This document shows, piece by piece, positions 8,610-16,211 of a stretch of 64,000 nt of DNA (within the stretch, counting starts at the first letter, position 1; every line of letters starts with the position of its first letter). Under the pieces are notes generated by a model, which was given only the letters and a program-made list of their open reading frames with translations, made no database searches and was not told where the DNA came from. This DNA is from DASWHR01 sp036398095 (lineage in GTDB: Bacteria; Actinomycetota; AC-67), in assembly GCA_036398095.1 (NCBI GenBank), contig DASWHR010000103.1, positions 21,215-85,214 on the forward strand, written 5' to 3'. The translations under genes and the position numbers were made by a program.

Positions 8610-9778
8610 CTACTTCGGCCTTCTGGCCGGGTTCCGGACGAGCAGGAAACCGAGGGATGTCGCGCAGCCAACAACGACAAGCGCGGAGAGGGACCCTTCT
8701 GCTCAAGCCACGTTGCTGCCGCAGATTGCACCTGCAGCGCAGCGCGCTCGAGTACGAGTGCGTGTCCGGCCACAGGGAAGGTTCGCCGCTCCACGCTGCT
8801 GCTGCTTCTGAACAAGCCGGCTTGGACTTCGGCGGCGGTGCTGACAAACACCGCGTCTGCTTCGCCAAACAGCAGGAGGATCGGTACCTGAATGCTGCCC
8901 ACTCCGGCGACGTTCGCGGCCGCCATCCGCACCAGTGTCGCGTTGTCGGAGCAGGGATCCCGATTGCGTTTCGCCGTGACGGCGTCTTTCACGGCGGGAT
9001 CTGTGTCGGCGAAGACGTTCTGCTGAAAGTCGGCCTCGGATCGTCCGAAGTATGCGTATCCCGACGGGCCGCCGGGCTCGGCGGGCTGTCCACCAGCGGC
9101 GCAGTCAAGCGCTTGCTGCGTGGACTGCTCCATTGATCGCGCGGAGTATCCCTGGTCGGCCTACGCGAAGATCAACAGTCCGGCGATGTCAAGGTCAGGG
9201 AAAGAGTGCGTGGCGAGTTCGGCGATTCCAGCTCCGACGGAGTGCCCTGCCAGAACGATTCTTTCAAAGCGGATCGGAGCCCGGCTTTCGGCGGTGTAGG
9301 TTCCAGCTTTGAGCTGCCGAGCGATCTGCGACGCGATGTCGGCTTGACCCCCGAGGCAACTCTTGTCTCCCGGCGGGTGGCCGCTCTGGTCGTATCCGAG
9401 CCGGTCAACAATGATCGAAACGTGTCCTCTCCTTGCAAGCGTTGTCGCGTAGTCGTACCCAGGTACGGCGTCGAAGTTCCAGAAAAATTTCCCGAACGAG
9501 AACTCATGGAGATACAGCGTCGCCGTAAGGTCCGTCCCGCGAGCAAGAAGGTCTGCCGGTCCAACCGACTCGCCGGCGATCGTGTAGCGCATCCCATCGG
9601 TCTGACTGCAGGGGAGGGCGGACCGATTCACGTTCTCCACGCTGAAGGAGACCCCCATTCGAGCGACGCCTCGTGCGCCGCTTTGCGCTGTCGGGGAGGC
9701 CGCCGCCCCGTGTGGGACGCTCAGCAAGACGATCGCGATCGCTGCCGCACATGATGCGAAACACGCTCGGGGTGTCAC
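8610..9778 (-). pseudogene. Secreted alpha/beta hydrolase, broken by an amber stop and a frameshift
   Basis: Starts at GTG 9778 after a strong site (AGAGGAAGG). Residues 1-27 are a signal peptide. The hydrolase fold is clear: GHSVGAG nucleophile elbow, then after the break LLLFGEADAVFV (acid) and VAGHALVLE (histidine). The frame is interrupted by TAG at 9161-9163 after IAGLLIFA; translation resumes in the same frame with ADQGYSARSMEQ, so a TAC-to-TAG change is likely. Near the 3' end the frame reads on into the kinase antisense strand, whereas the neighbouring frame gives a hydrophobic tail (LSALVVVGCATSLGFLL) ending RRPK and stop at 8610, implying a second lesion near 8690. It faces the TetR gene across a dyad operator. 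Either a pseudogene or sequencing errors. Confidence 0.8.
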
Positions 9779-9801
9779 GGGTGGATTCCTTCCTCTGGAT
9801 T

Positions 9802-9842
9802 CATACCATCAGTACGTACTAGAGTTACGTACTCTTAGTATG
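9802..9842. promoter_or_regulatory. 41-bp imperfect dyad, probable TetR operator
   Basis: Lies in the intergenic region between the divergent hydrolase and TetR genes. Outer arms are CATAC (9802-9806) and GTATG (9838-9842); inner arms AGTACGTA (9811-9818) and TACGTACT (9826-9833) are exact reverse complements. The region is AT-richer than its surroundings. By analogy with TetR family regulators next to divergent targets, this is the likely operator for both genes. Confidence 0.7.
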
Positions 9843-9925
9843 AAAAGTCAAGTCGGTCGCCGAGGGTCCTCATCCTGCCCCCGATGGCAGGTCGTATGGT
9901 TTCGTGGGCAAACTCTGGAGGACCG

Positions 9926-10564
9926 ATGCCATCGAAGGGCCGGCTAGCCGAGAAAAGCGCGGCGACGCGGGCGGTACTCATCGCCGCCGCGCGCGAGGTC
10001 TTCGCCCAAGGCAGCTTCGCGGAAACCTCCATCGAGGACATCGTGCGGCGCGCCAAGGTCACTCGCGGCGCTCTCTACCACCACTTCGACGGGAAGCTGG
10101 AGCTCTTCTGTGCGGTCTACGAGGCCATGGAGGCGGAGCTCGCAGCGCGCTCGATGCTGGCTGCGTCAAAGGGGTCGAACCCGCTTGAGATGACGCAGTT
10201 GGGCGTCGAAGCGTTCCTGGAAGCTTGTCTTGAACCGGACGTTCAGCGCATCGTCCTGATCGAAGCCGTGGGTGTCCTTGGCTGGGAAACGTGGGAAGAG
10301 ATCGGTGAGCGGCACAACTTCGGACTTCTCCGGGCGGGAATCGTTGCCTCGATCGACGCAGGGCAACTAGACCCTCGGCCTCCCGACATGCTGACGCACC
10401 TCATCCAAGGCGCGCTGATGCGGGCAGGGCTGGTCGTCGCTCGCGCAGAGGATCCGCTCGCGGCGAAGGATGCCATGTCGGCGGAGATTCGCAAGTTGCT
10501 GGAAAGCTTGAAGGCGCAGCCGCGGGAGCGGCTCCGCCTCACCACCAAGCGCAAACTCAAATGA
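9926..10564 (+). CDS. TetR-family transcriptional repressor
   Basis: 212 residues from ATG 9926, preceded by CTGGAGG. The N-terminal HTH is typical: ATRAVLIAAAREVFAQGSF, ETSIEDIVRRAKVTRGALYHHF, DGKLELFCAVYEAM. The C-terminal ~150 residues are the variable ligand-binding and dimerisation part, with WETWEEIGERHNFGLLRAGI, a feature often seen in TetR proteins close to the AcrR group. It is divergent from the broken hydrolase, with the dyad at 9802-9842 between them, so local autoregulation and control of the hydrolase are likely. The inducer is not predictable. The basic C-terminal tail (RERLRLTTKRKLK) is a little unusual. Confidence 0.92.
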   Translation: MPSKGRLAEKSAATRAVLIAAAREVFAQGSFAETSIEDIVRRAKVTRGALYHHFDGKLELFCAVYEAMEAELAARSMLAASKGSNPLEMTQLGVEAFLEACLEPDVQRIVLIEAVGVLGWETWEEIGERHNFGLLRAGIVASIDAGQLDPRPPDMLTHLIQGALMRAGLVVARAEDPLAAKDAMSAEIRKLLESLKAQPRERLRLTTKRKLK

Positions 10565-10682
10565 AGCCCTCGCACGTTGTTTAAGATGCTCGAGCCGTGC
10601 GAGCCCCTCCCTTCAACGTTTCGACCCACTGTGCAACCAAGTTGAAATGGCGACAACCGAATAATCGGAAGGAGGTTCCTTT

Positions 10683-11789
10683 GTGAGAGTGCTGGTGACG
10701 GGCGGGGCGGGGTTCATCGGGCTCGCGACCGCGCAGGCGCTTCGGGCGCGTGGCGACGACGTGCGAATCATGGATGCGCTCACGCAACCGGTGCACGAAC
10801 CCGGCGCGGCCGGCCCCGGCGGCTTCGACTTCGTCCAGGGCGATGTGCGATCGAAGCCGGACTGGATCCGCGGGCTCGACGGCATCGACGCGGTCTGCCA
10901 TCTGGCCGCCTATCAGGATTACCTCAAAGACTTCTCGACGTTCTTCCACGTCAACGCGGCGGGGACGGCGATGCTCTACGAAGTGATCGTCGAGCGGTCG
11001 CTGCCGGTGCGGCGCGTGGTGGTGGCATCCAGCCAAGCGGTCTACGGCGAAGGCGTCTATCGCTGCGATCTGGACGGCATCGTGGCGTGCGAGCCGCGTC
11101 CGGCGGAGCGGCTGCGGCGCGGCGAGTTCGAGCAACGCTGCCCGAAGTGCGGCGGGCCGGTCGAGCCGGTTCCCACACCCGAAGACCACGCCGATCCGCG
11201 CACCCCCTACGGCATCTCCAAGCTGGCGCAAGAGCGCATCGCGCTCGCGCTCGGAACCACCTATGAGATTCCCACGGCGGCGATGCGATACTCGATCGTG
11301 CACGGCGCCGGGCAGTCGCCGCGCAACGCCTACTCGGGGCTGCTGCGCTCGGCCGCGCTGAACCTGCTGGCCGGCGTCCCGCCGGTGGCGTTCGAAGACG
11401 GCGAGCAGCAGCGCGACTACGTCGCGATCGGCGACGCCGTCTCCGCGAATCTGATCGCGCTCGACCATCCGGATGCCCCCGGACGCGCCTACAACGTCGG
11501 AGGCGACATGGCGTGGACCGTCTTGGAGGTAATCGAAGCGCTTCGCGAGATCTCCGGCCGGGACATCGACTCGCTCACCCCAGGTCTCTACCGCGTCGGC
11601 GACACGCGACACATCGTCAGCGACGTCTCGCGTCTTCGCAGTCTCGGCTGGGACGCGCGCGCGGACCTGAAAGCGGTCTGGCGCGACTACTGGCGATGGA
11701 TCGAAGGGCTTGGGATCGATCCGGCGATCGCGTGGCGCGCCCACCAGGACATGATCGAACGCGACGTGATCCGCAAAGTCGGGGCATGA
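10683..11789 (+). CDS. NAD-dependent nucleotide-sugar epimerase/dehydratase, dTDP-L-rhamnose 4-epimerase-like
   Basis: 368 residues from GTG 10683 with AAGGAGG just upstream. The extended-SDR fold is clear: nucleotide motif VTGGAGFIGLATA and catalytic YGISK (Tyr/Lys). After SSQAVYGEGVYRCDLDG there is an insertion with two cysteine pairs, including RCPKCGGPVEPVP, which I recognise from enzymes annotated as dTDP-L-rhamnose 4-epimerase. It therefore probably epimerises or reduces a nucleotide sugar at C4; the exact substrate is uncertain. It is the first gene of a long operon, overlapping the next gene by 4 bases, and likely supplies a sugar donor for the glycosyltransferases downstream. Confidence 0.85.
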   Translation: MRVLVTGGAGFIGLATAQALRARGDDVRIMDALTQPVHEPGAAGPGGFDFVQGDVRSKPDWIRGLDGIDAVCHLAAYQDYLKDFSTFFHVNAAGTAMLYEVIVERSLPVRRVVVASSQAVYGEGVYRCDLDGIVACEPRPAERLRRGEFEQRCPKCGGPVEPVPTPEDHADPRTPYGISKLAQERIALALGTTYEIPTAAMRYSIVHGAGQSPRNAYSGLLRSAALNLLAGVPPVAFEDGEQQRDYVAIGDAVSANLIALDHPDAPGRAYNVGGDMAWTVLEVIEALREISGRDIDSLTPGLYRVGDTRHIVSDVSRLRSLGWDARADLKAVWRDYWRWIEGLGIDPAIAWRAHQDMIERDVIRKVGA

Positions 11790-12484
11790 AGGCGATCGTT
11801 CTGTGCGCCGGCCTCGGCACGCGGCTGCGGCCGATCACCGACCGGATTCCCAAAGTCATGATCGAGATCGGCGGCGAGCCGCTCCTGCTCCGGCAGCTTC
11901 GCCTGCTCCGCCACGCCGGCGTCACGCAGGTCGCGATGAACCTTCACCATCTCGGCGACGCGATCCGCGCGGCGGTCGGCGACGGATCGGCGCTCGGCAT
12001 CGAGGCGGTCTACGCCGACGAGCCCGAGCTTCGCGGCTCGGCCGGCGCGCTGCGCGGCTTCCCCGGCTTCTTCGACCAACGGTTCTTCGTCGTCTACGGC
12101 GACGTCTACCACGAGATAGACCTTGGCGAGCTTGCCTCATTTCACAATGCTCGCCGCGGCGACATGACCATCGCGACGGCGCCCGCCGACGATCCGACCC
12201 GCTGCGGGGTGCTGCGAATCGCCCCGGATGCCCGCATCGAGGCGTTCGTGGAGAAGCCCTCTTCGGCGCCGCCCGACGCGCCGACCAACACCGGGGTCTA
12301 CGTCTGCGAGCCGAAGATTGCCGCGATGATTCCTCCCGGTGTGAGCGATTTCGGGGGCGATGTCATCCCCTCGCTCATCGCTTCCGGCGAAAACCTGTAT
12401 GCCTTTTCGGCCTCCGCAGTCGTTCAAGACATAGGAACGCCGCAGGGGCTCGAGCGTGCACGCCGGCTCGCGTCCCGCACCTGA
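11786..12484 (+). CDS. hddC: Sugar-1-phosphate nucleotidyltransferase, probable heptose-1-phosphate guanylyltransferase
   Basis: 232 residues; ATG 11786 overlaps the preceding stop. The N-terminus carries the nucleotidyltransferase signature CAGLGTRLRPITDRIPKVMIEIGG. A metal/phosphosugar motif, VVYGDVYHEIDL, lies near residue 105, and FVEKPSSAPP and NTGVYVCEP follow. Length and architecture match short, single-domain enzymes such as HddC. Given the heptose kinase, phosphatase and isomerase next to it, the most economical assignment is activation of D-glycero-alpha-D-manno-heptose 1-phosphate with GTP. Other NTP or hexose-1-phosphate specificity cannot be excluded from the sequence alone. Confidence 0.72.
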   Translation: MKAIVLCAGLGTRLRPITDRIPKVMIEIGGEPLLLRQLRLLRHAGVTQVAMNLHHLGDAIRAAVGDGSALGIEAVYADEPELRGSAGALRGFPGFFDQRFFVVYGDVYHEIDLGELASFHNARRGDMTIATAPADDPTRCGVLRIAPDARIEAFVEKPSSAPPDAPTNTGVYVCEPKIAAMIPPGVSDFGGDVIPSLIASGENLYAFSASAVVQDIGTPQGLERARRLASRT

Positions 12485-12503
12485 CCGAACGGAGCGGCCC
12501 TGT

Positions 12504-12540
12504 CGCAATGCCCGGGCGCAATCCCGGGCGCAATGCCGGG
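12504..12540 (+). repeat. Three tandem 12-13-mers with a hairpin upstream of the heptose kinase gene
   Basis: CGCAATGCCCGGG (12504), CGCAATCCCGGG (12517) and CGCAATGCCGGG (12529) follow one another. GCCCGGG at 12510-12516 and CCCGGGC at 12523-12529 can form a 7-bp stem with a CGCAAT loop. It sits in the only sizeable gap (140 bases) in the early part of the operon. Confidence 0.65.
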
Positions 12541-12624
12541 AATTCGGCACAACCGAACCGCAACGGAAGGGCAGGACGGTCGTTTCGGCGAAACGGGACC
12601 GCGAGGCCAAAAGGAGCATTCGCA

Positions 12625-13677
12625 ATGTCGATCGTGGTAGGACGCGCACCGGCGCGCGTGTCGCTGCTGGGTGGGGGAACCGACCTGCCGGCCTTCTACG
12701 AGCGCCACGGCGGCGCCGTCGTGAGCATGGCCGTCTCTCTCTACGCATACGGGCAAGCATCGCCCCGCGCGAACGACCTCGAACTGGTCTCGCTCGATCA
12801 CTCGAGCCGCGAGATCATCGCGCCGCAGCATTTTGCGCGGCGCATGCGTCCGCCGATTCTGGCGCAAGAATTCCTCACCTATCAGAAGGCCGTCGCGTGG
12901 CATTTCGGGATCGAGCGCGGCCGGCTGGCCGCCGCCAGCGAGGTGCCGGCCGGCGTCGGGCTCGCGTCGTCCGCCGCGGTGTGCGTCGCCTTGGTCATGG
13001 CGGCCAGTCGCTTCGTCGGCGAAGACATGGATCGCCGCGCGATCGCCGAGACCGCGTGCCGGATCGAGATGAAGGTGCTCGGCCGCTCGTGCGGAAAGCA
13101 GGATCAGTACGCGGCCGCCTACGGCGGCATCAACACGATCGAGTTCTTCCGCGACGGGTCCGTGGAGGTCACGCCGTTGACGCTCTCGCCCGAGACGCTC
13201 GCGACGATGCAGGGACGCATCATGCTCTTCGCCAACGGCGCGCGCCGCAACGCGCAATCCGTGCTGGCCGAGCAGGCGCGCCGTTCTTCGTCGGACCCCG
13301 AGACGGTCGGCGCGCTCCACCGCCTCAAAGAGATGGCATACATCGCGCGAGACATGCTTTGTGCGGGCAATCCGGACGCGATGGGCGAAATGCTGCACGA
13401 AGCCTGGGAAGCGAAGCGACACCTCAACTCGCAGGTCCACACACCCGAAATCGACAGGGTGTATGCACTCGCTCGCGAAGCCGGAGCGATCGGCGGCAAG
13501 CTCGCCGGAGCCGGCCTGGTGGGCACGATGCTCCTGTACTGCCCGGAGGACCGGCAAGACGAGGTTCGGCGAACCCTTGCCAGCCAAGGATGGCGCGAGC
13601 GCAAGATCGCGATGGACTGGGGCGGCGCAAGTTTGTGCGCCAATATCGGCGGTCCGCTCGTTCTACAAGAGACATAG
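12625..13677 (+). CDS. hddA: GHMP-family D-glycero-D-manno-heptose 7-phosphate kinase
   Basis: 350 residues from ATG 12625 with AAGGAG 10 bases upstream. The N-terminal GRAPARVSLLGGGTDLPAFYERHGGAVVSMAVSLYAY is typical of the HddA group. The GHMP ATP-binding motif is VPAGVGLASSAAVCVALVMA, followed by GKQDQYAAAYGGIN and the C-terminal glycine motif GGKLAGAGLVGTMLLY. HddA phosphorylates the anomeric position of heptose 7-phosphate to give the alpha-1,7-bisphosphate, the branch leading to GDP-heptose. The neighbouring GmhB-like phosphatase, GmhA-like isomerase and nucleotidyltransferase support this role over other sugar kinases such as fucokinase. Confidence 0.85.
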   Translation: MSIVVGRAPARVSLLGGGTDLPAFYERHGGAVVSMAVSLYAYGQASPRANDLELVSLDHSSREIIAPQHFARRMRPPILAQEFLTYQKAVAWHFGIERGRLAAASEVPAGVGLASSAAVCVALVMAASRFVGEDMDRRAIAETACRIEMKVLGRSCGKQDQYAAAYGGINTIEFFRDGSVEVTPLTLSPETLATMQGRIMLFANGARRNAQSVLAEQARRSSSDPETVGALHRLKEMAYIARDMLCAGNPDAMGEMLHEAWEAKRHLNSQVHTPEIDRVYALAREAGAIGGKLAGAGLVGTMLLYCPEDRQDEVRRTLASQGWRERKIAMDWGGASLCANIGGPLVLQET

Positions 13678-13717
13678 GGAACCACGCGGCACGACGCGAC
13701 GAAGGAAGAAGGACAGA

Positions 13718-14557
13718 GTGGGCGCTCTGACGGAAACGAAAGCGGCATGTCCCGTCTGCGGGCATGCATCCGCGCGCGCCCTTTTCGTTCGCGACGGCTA
13801 CGCGATTCATCGGTGCCGCGACTGCGCGCTCCGCTTCGCCGCGCCGCGCCCCACGCCGTCCGACCTGGATGCCGTCTACGCCAAGGCCTATTTCGACGAC
13901 AAAGGCTGGGTCGGTGATCCGACCTCGGATTCGTCCTACATGACGCGATGCTGGCGCGAGGTCGCGCCGCTGCTGCATCGCCGCTTCCCGGCGCGCGGCC
14001 GTCTGCTCGACATCGGGTGCGCCACCGGCGCGTTCATCGCCGCCGCCGCGCGCGACGGCTGGAACGTGGCGGGGATCGAATACTCCGTCGACGCCGCCGC
14101 GCGCGCGCGCGACGCCGGACTCGACGTCCGTGCGGGAACGCTCGCCGGCGAGCCGTTCGCCGGCGAGACCTTCGACGTCGTCGGCGCGTGGCACGTCGTC
14201 GAGCATCTGATCGACCCGGTCGCCGACCTGCGCCGCATCCGCTCGCTGACGCGGCCCGGCGGTCTGCTGGTTCTGGAGACGCCCAACGACCGGTCGATCG
14301 GCGCGAAGATTCGCGGCGAGCGCTGGGCCCAGATCCGCCCGCCGGAGCACATCAACTTCTTCGACCGCCGCGCGCTCGCGCGCGCCTTGGCCCTGGCGGC
14401 ATGGCATGTGGTGTCGTCGCGGACCATCTACAAGCGCGACACGGCCGAACGCATCGCCGGCCGCAAATCCTTGTACCCGCTGGCGCGGCTCGCCGCTCGC
14501 GCGAGCGAAGCGGCCGGCATGGGCGGCAACCTGCGCGTGATCGCGGAGGCCCGATGA
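13718..14557 (+). CDS. SAM-dependent methyltransferase with N-terminal zinc ribbon
   Basis: 279 residues from GTG 13718; a purine-rich AGGAAGAAGGA precedes it. The N-terminus has two cysteine pairs (CPVCGH, then CRDCALRF) that probably bind zinc. The class I methyltransferase core follows, with motif I LLDIGCATGAFIAAAA, an acidic residue in VAGIEYS, and the post-motif FDVVGAWHVVEHLIDPVADLRRI, then LTRPGGLLVLETPN. This architecture is common in glycan and natural-product clusters, where members O- or C-methylate sugars. It ends in a 4-base overlap with the heptose phosphatase, so it may methylate the heptose or another sugar of the same glycan. Confidence 0.85.
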   Translation: MGALTETKAACPVCGHASARALFVRDGYAIHRCRDCALRFAAPRPTPSDLDAVYAKAYFDDKGWVGDPTSDSSYMTRCWREVAPLLHRRFPARGRLLDIGCATGAFIAAAARDGWNVAGIEYSVDAAARARDAGLDVRAGTLAGEPFAGETFDVVGAWHVVEHLIDPVADLRRIRSLTRPGGLLVLETPNDRSIGAKIRGERWAQIRPPEHINFFDRRALARALALAAWHVVSSRTIYKRDTAERIAGRKSLYPLARLAARASEAAGMGGNLRVIAEAR

Positions 14558-15129
14558 GCGGCGCGAACGGTCTGCGGCCGGCGGTGTTCCTGGACCGCGA
14601 CGGCGTCATCTGCGAAAACCGCGAGGACTACGTCAAGTCCCGAGACGAGTTCGTGTTCATCCCCGGCGCCGTGCGAGCCGTCGCCGACCTGACGCGCGCC
14701 GGCCATCCCGTCTTCGTCGTCACGAACCAGTCGGCGATCGGGCGGGGCGTGATCGCGGCGGGCGACGTCGACGCGATCCACGACGCGATGTGCGAGGCGA
14801 TCGAAGCCGAAGGCGGACGGATCGAGGGCATCTTCGTGTGTCCGCACGCGCCGGCCGACGGGTGCGGGTGCCGCAAGCCCGCCGCGGGCCTGCTGCGCGA
14901 AGCGGCGGCGCGGCACCGGCTCGATCTTGCCCGCTCATGGCTGGTCGGGGATGCGGCGACCGACTGCGAGGCGGCCGCGACGGCGGGATGTGGTTCGGTT
15001 CTGGTGTTGACGGGGCGCGGACGCGCCCACGAGCGCGATGCGAAGCCCGGGTTCGTCGCGCGCGATCTGGCGGAGGCGGCGCGATGGATTCTCGATCGCC
15101 TCCCGGACGGTTTCCAACAGGTGAGGTGA
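14554..15129 (+). CDS. gmhB: HAD-family D-glycero-D-manno-heptose 1,7-bisphosphate 7-phosphatase
   Basis: 191 residues from ATG 14554 (ATGA overlap). HAD motif I is VFLDRDGVICE with nucleophile Asp14 and acid Asp16; motif II is FVVTNQSAIGRG; motif III/IV is RKPAAG and WLVGDAATDCEAA. The cysteine/histidine cluster CPHAPADGCGC is the zinc site typical of GmhB. The enzyme removes the 7-phosphate from heptose 1,7-bisphosphate, leaving the 1-phosphate for nucleotidyl transfer. Length fits the family (about 180-190 residues). It lies between a methyltransferase and the GmhA-like isomerase. Confidence 0.88.
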   Translation: MSGANGLRPAVFLDRDGVICENREDYVKSRDEFVFIPGAVRAVADLTRAGHPVFVVTNQSAIGRGVIAAGDVDAIHDAMCEAIEAEGGRIEGIFVCPHAPADGCGCRKPAAGLLREAAARHRLDLARSWLVGDAATDCEAAATAGCGSVLVLTGRGRAHERDAKPGFVARDLAEAARWILDRLPDGFQQVR

Positions 15130-15134
15130 GTAGC

Positions 15135-16211
15135 GTGGAGACGCGCAATCTGATTCTGCAGTATCTGTCGTCGGTCGAGCGGATCCTCCAAGGGATCGAT
15201 TCTCCGACGCTCGAACGAGTCATCGACGTGATCTACGACGCGTGGCGCGGCGACCGGCAAGTGTTCTTGGTCGGCAACGGCGGCGGCGCGGCCACGGCGA
15301 TGCATTTCGCCTGCGACCTAAACAAGACTGCGATCGTGCCGGGCAAGAAGCGGATGCGTGCGCGTTCGCTGTCCGACAACGTCGCGTTGCTGACCGCCTG
15401 GGCCAACGACACGCACTACACGAACGTGTTCGGCGAGCAGCTCATCAACTTCGCGCAGCCGGGCGACCTGGTGATTGGGTTCACCGCGTCGGGGATGAGC
15501 CCGAACATCGTCAACGCGATCGCGCTGGCGAACGAGATGGGCTGCGCAACGATCGCCTTCGTTGGTTTCGACGGCGGGACCGCCAGCGCGATCGCCCACC
15601 ACGTGCTTCACATCCCTTCGACGTCCTACCAGCACATCGAAGACGTGCATCTGCTGCTGTGCCACGCGATCACCTCGGCCGTGCAGGAGCGGGCGCGCCA
15701 CGATCCCGACCTCGGCGCCGGCCTATCGGGCGACGATCTCAACGACCGCCTGCGCGGCATCTACTACGTGCGCAAGGCGCTCGCGGGCGAGAAGGTGCTC
15801 GAACGGCGGATCAAGATGATTCCGGAACTGGCTGCGCGCATCATCGGCTTCGACGCCGCCGTCCTGTATCAGGTGCACCGCGACGGGCTGGTCCTGATGG
15901 CCGGCGGCCACAACGTCACCGATGTCGCGCCGTTCGCGGTGGATGACGACGTTTGGGAAGCGGAGGCGATCCGCGAAAAGCGCGCGCTCACCGCCGAAGG
16001 CGGCGCCGGCGGCATGGCGTCGTATGCGATCGCGCCGATCATGACCGACGAGGACGGCGTCGTCGCCGTCATCGCCGGCGGCTATACCAACGGCCGTCGC
16101 GTCACCGGAAGCGACCTGCAGCTGTTGCAGATTTTCGCCTTCAACCTGCGCGGCGCGCTGCGCGAAGGCGAAGCCACGCTCCCCGGTGGCGGGTGGTGGG
16201 CGGCCAAGTGA
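15135..16211 (+). CDS. gmhA: Sedoheptulose-7-phosphate isomerase (SIS domain) fused to a GAF-like domain
   Basis: 358 residues from GTG 15135, about 160 longer than normal GmhA. Residues 1-205 are the SIS domain: VFLVGNGGGAATAMHFACDL, ND near VALLTAWANDTHY, FTASGMSPNIVNAIA and YQHIEDVHLLLCHAI. The zinc/active-site histidines are present (His57 and the C-terminal VH...CH), but the position I align with E. coli Glu65 is Asp61. Residues ~220-355 look like a GAF domain: KMIPELAARIIGFDAAVLYQVHRDGLVLMAGG, ASYAIAPIMTDEDGVVAVIAGGY, SDLQLLQIFAFNL. GmhA makes D-glycero-D-manno-heptose 7-phosphate from sedoheptulose 7-phosphate. The GAF part could sense a ligand and tune flux (inference). Confidence 0.82.
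   Translation: METRNLILQYLSSVERILQGIDSPTLERVIDVIYDAWRGDRQVFLVGNGGGAATAMHFACDLNKTAIVPGKKRMRARSLSDNVALLTAWANDTHYTNVFGEQLINFAQPGDLVIGFTASGMSPNIVNAIALANEMGCATIAFVGFDGGTASAIAHHVLHIPSTSYQHIEDVHLLLCHAITSAVQERARHDPDLGAGLSGDDLNDRLRGIYYVRKALAGEKVLERRIKMIPELAARIIGFDAAVLYQVHRDGLVLMAGGHNVTDVAPFAVDDDVWEAEAIREKRALTAEGGAGGMASYAIAPIMTDEDGVVAVIAGGYTNGRRVTGSDLQLLQIFAFNLRGALREGEATLPGGGWWAAK

Noticed and set aside
10683..11789. Cysteine-rich insertion in the epimerase considered as a novel zinc finger fusion
   Set aside because: The same insertion with the CPKCG-type motif is known in dTDP-L-rhamnose 4-epimerase-type enzymes.
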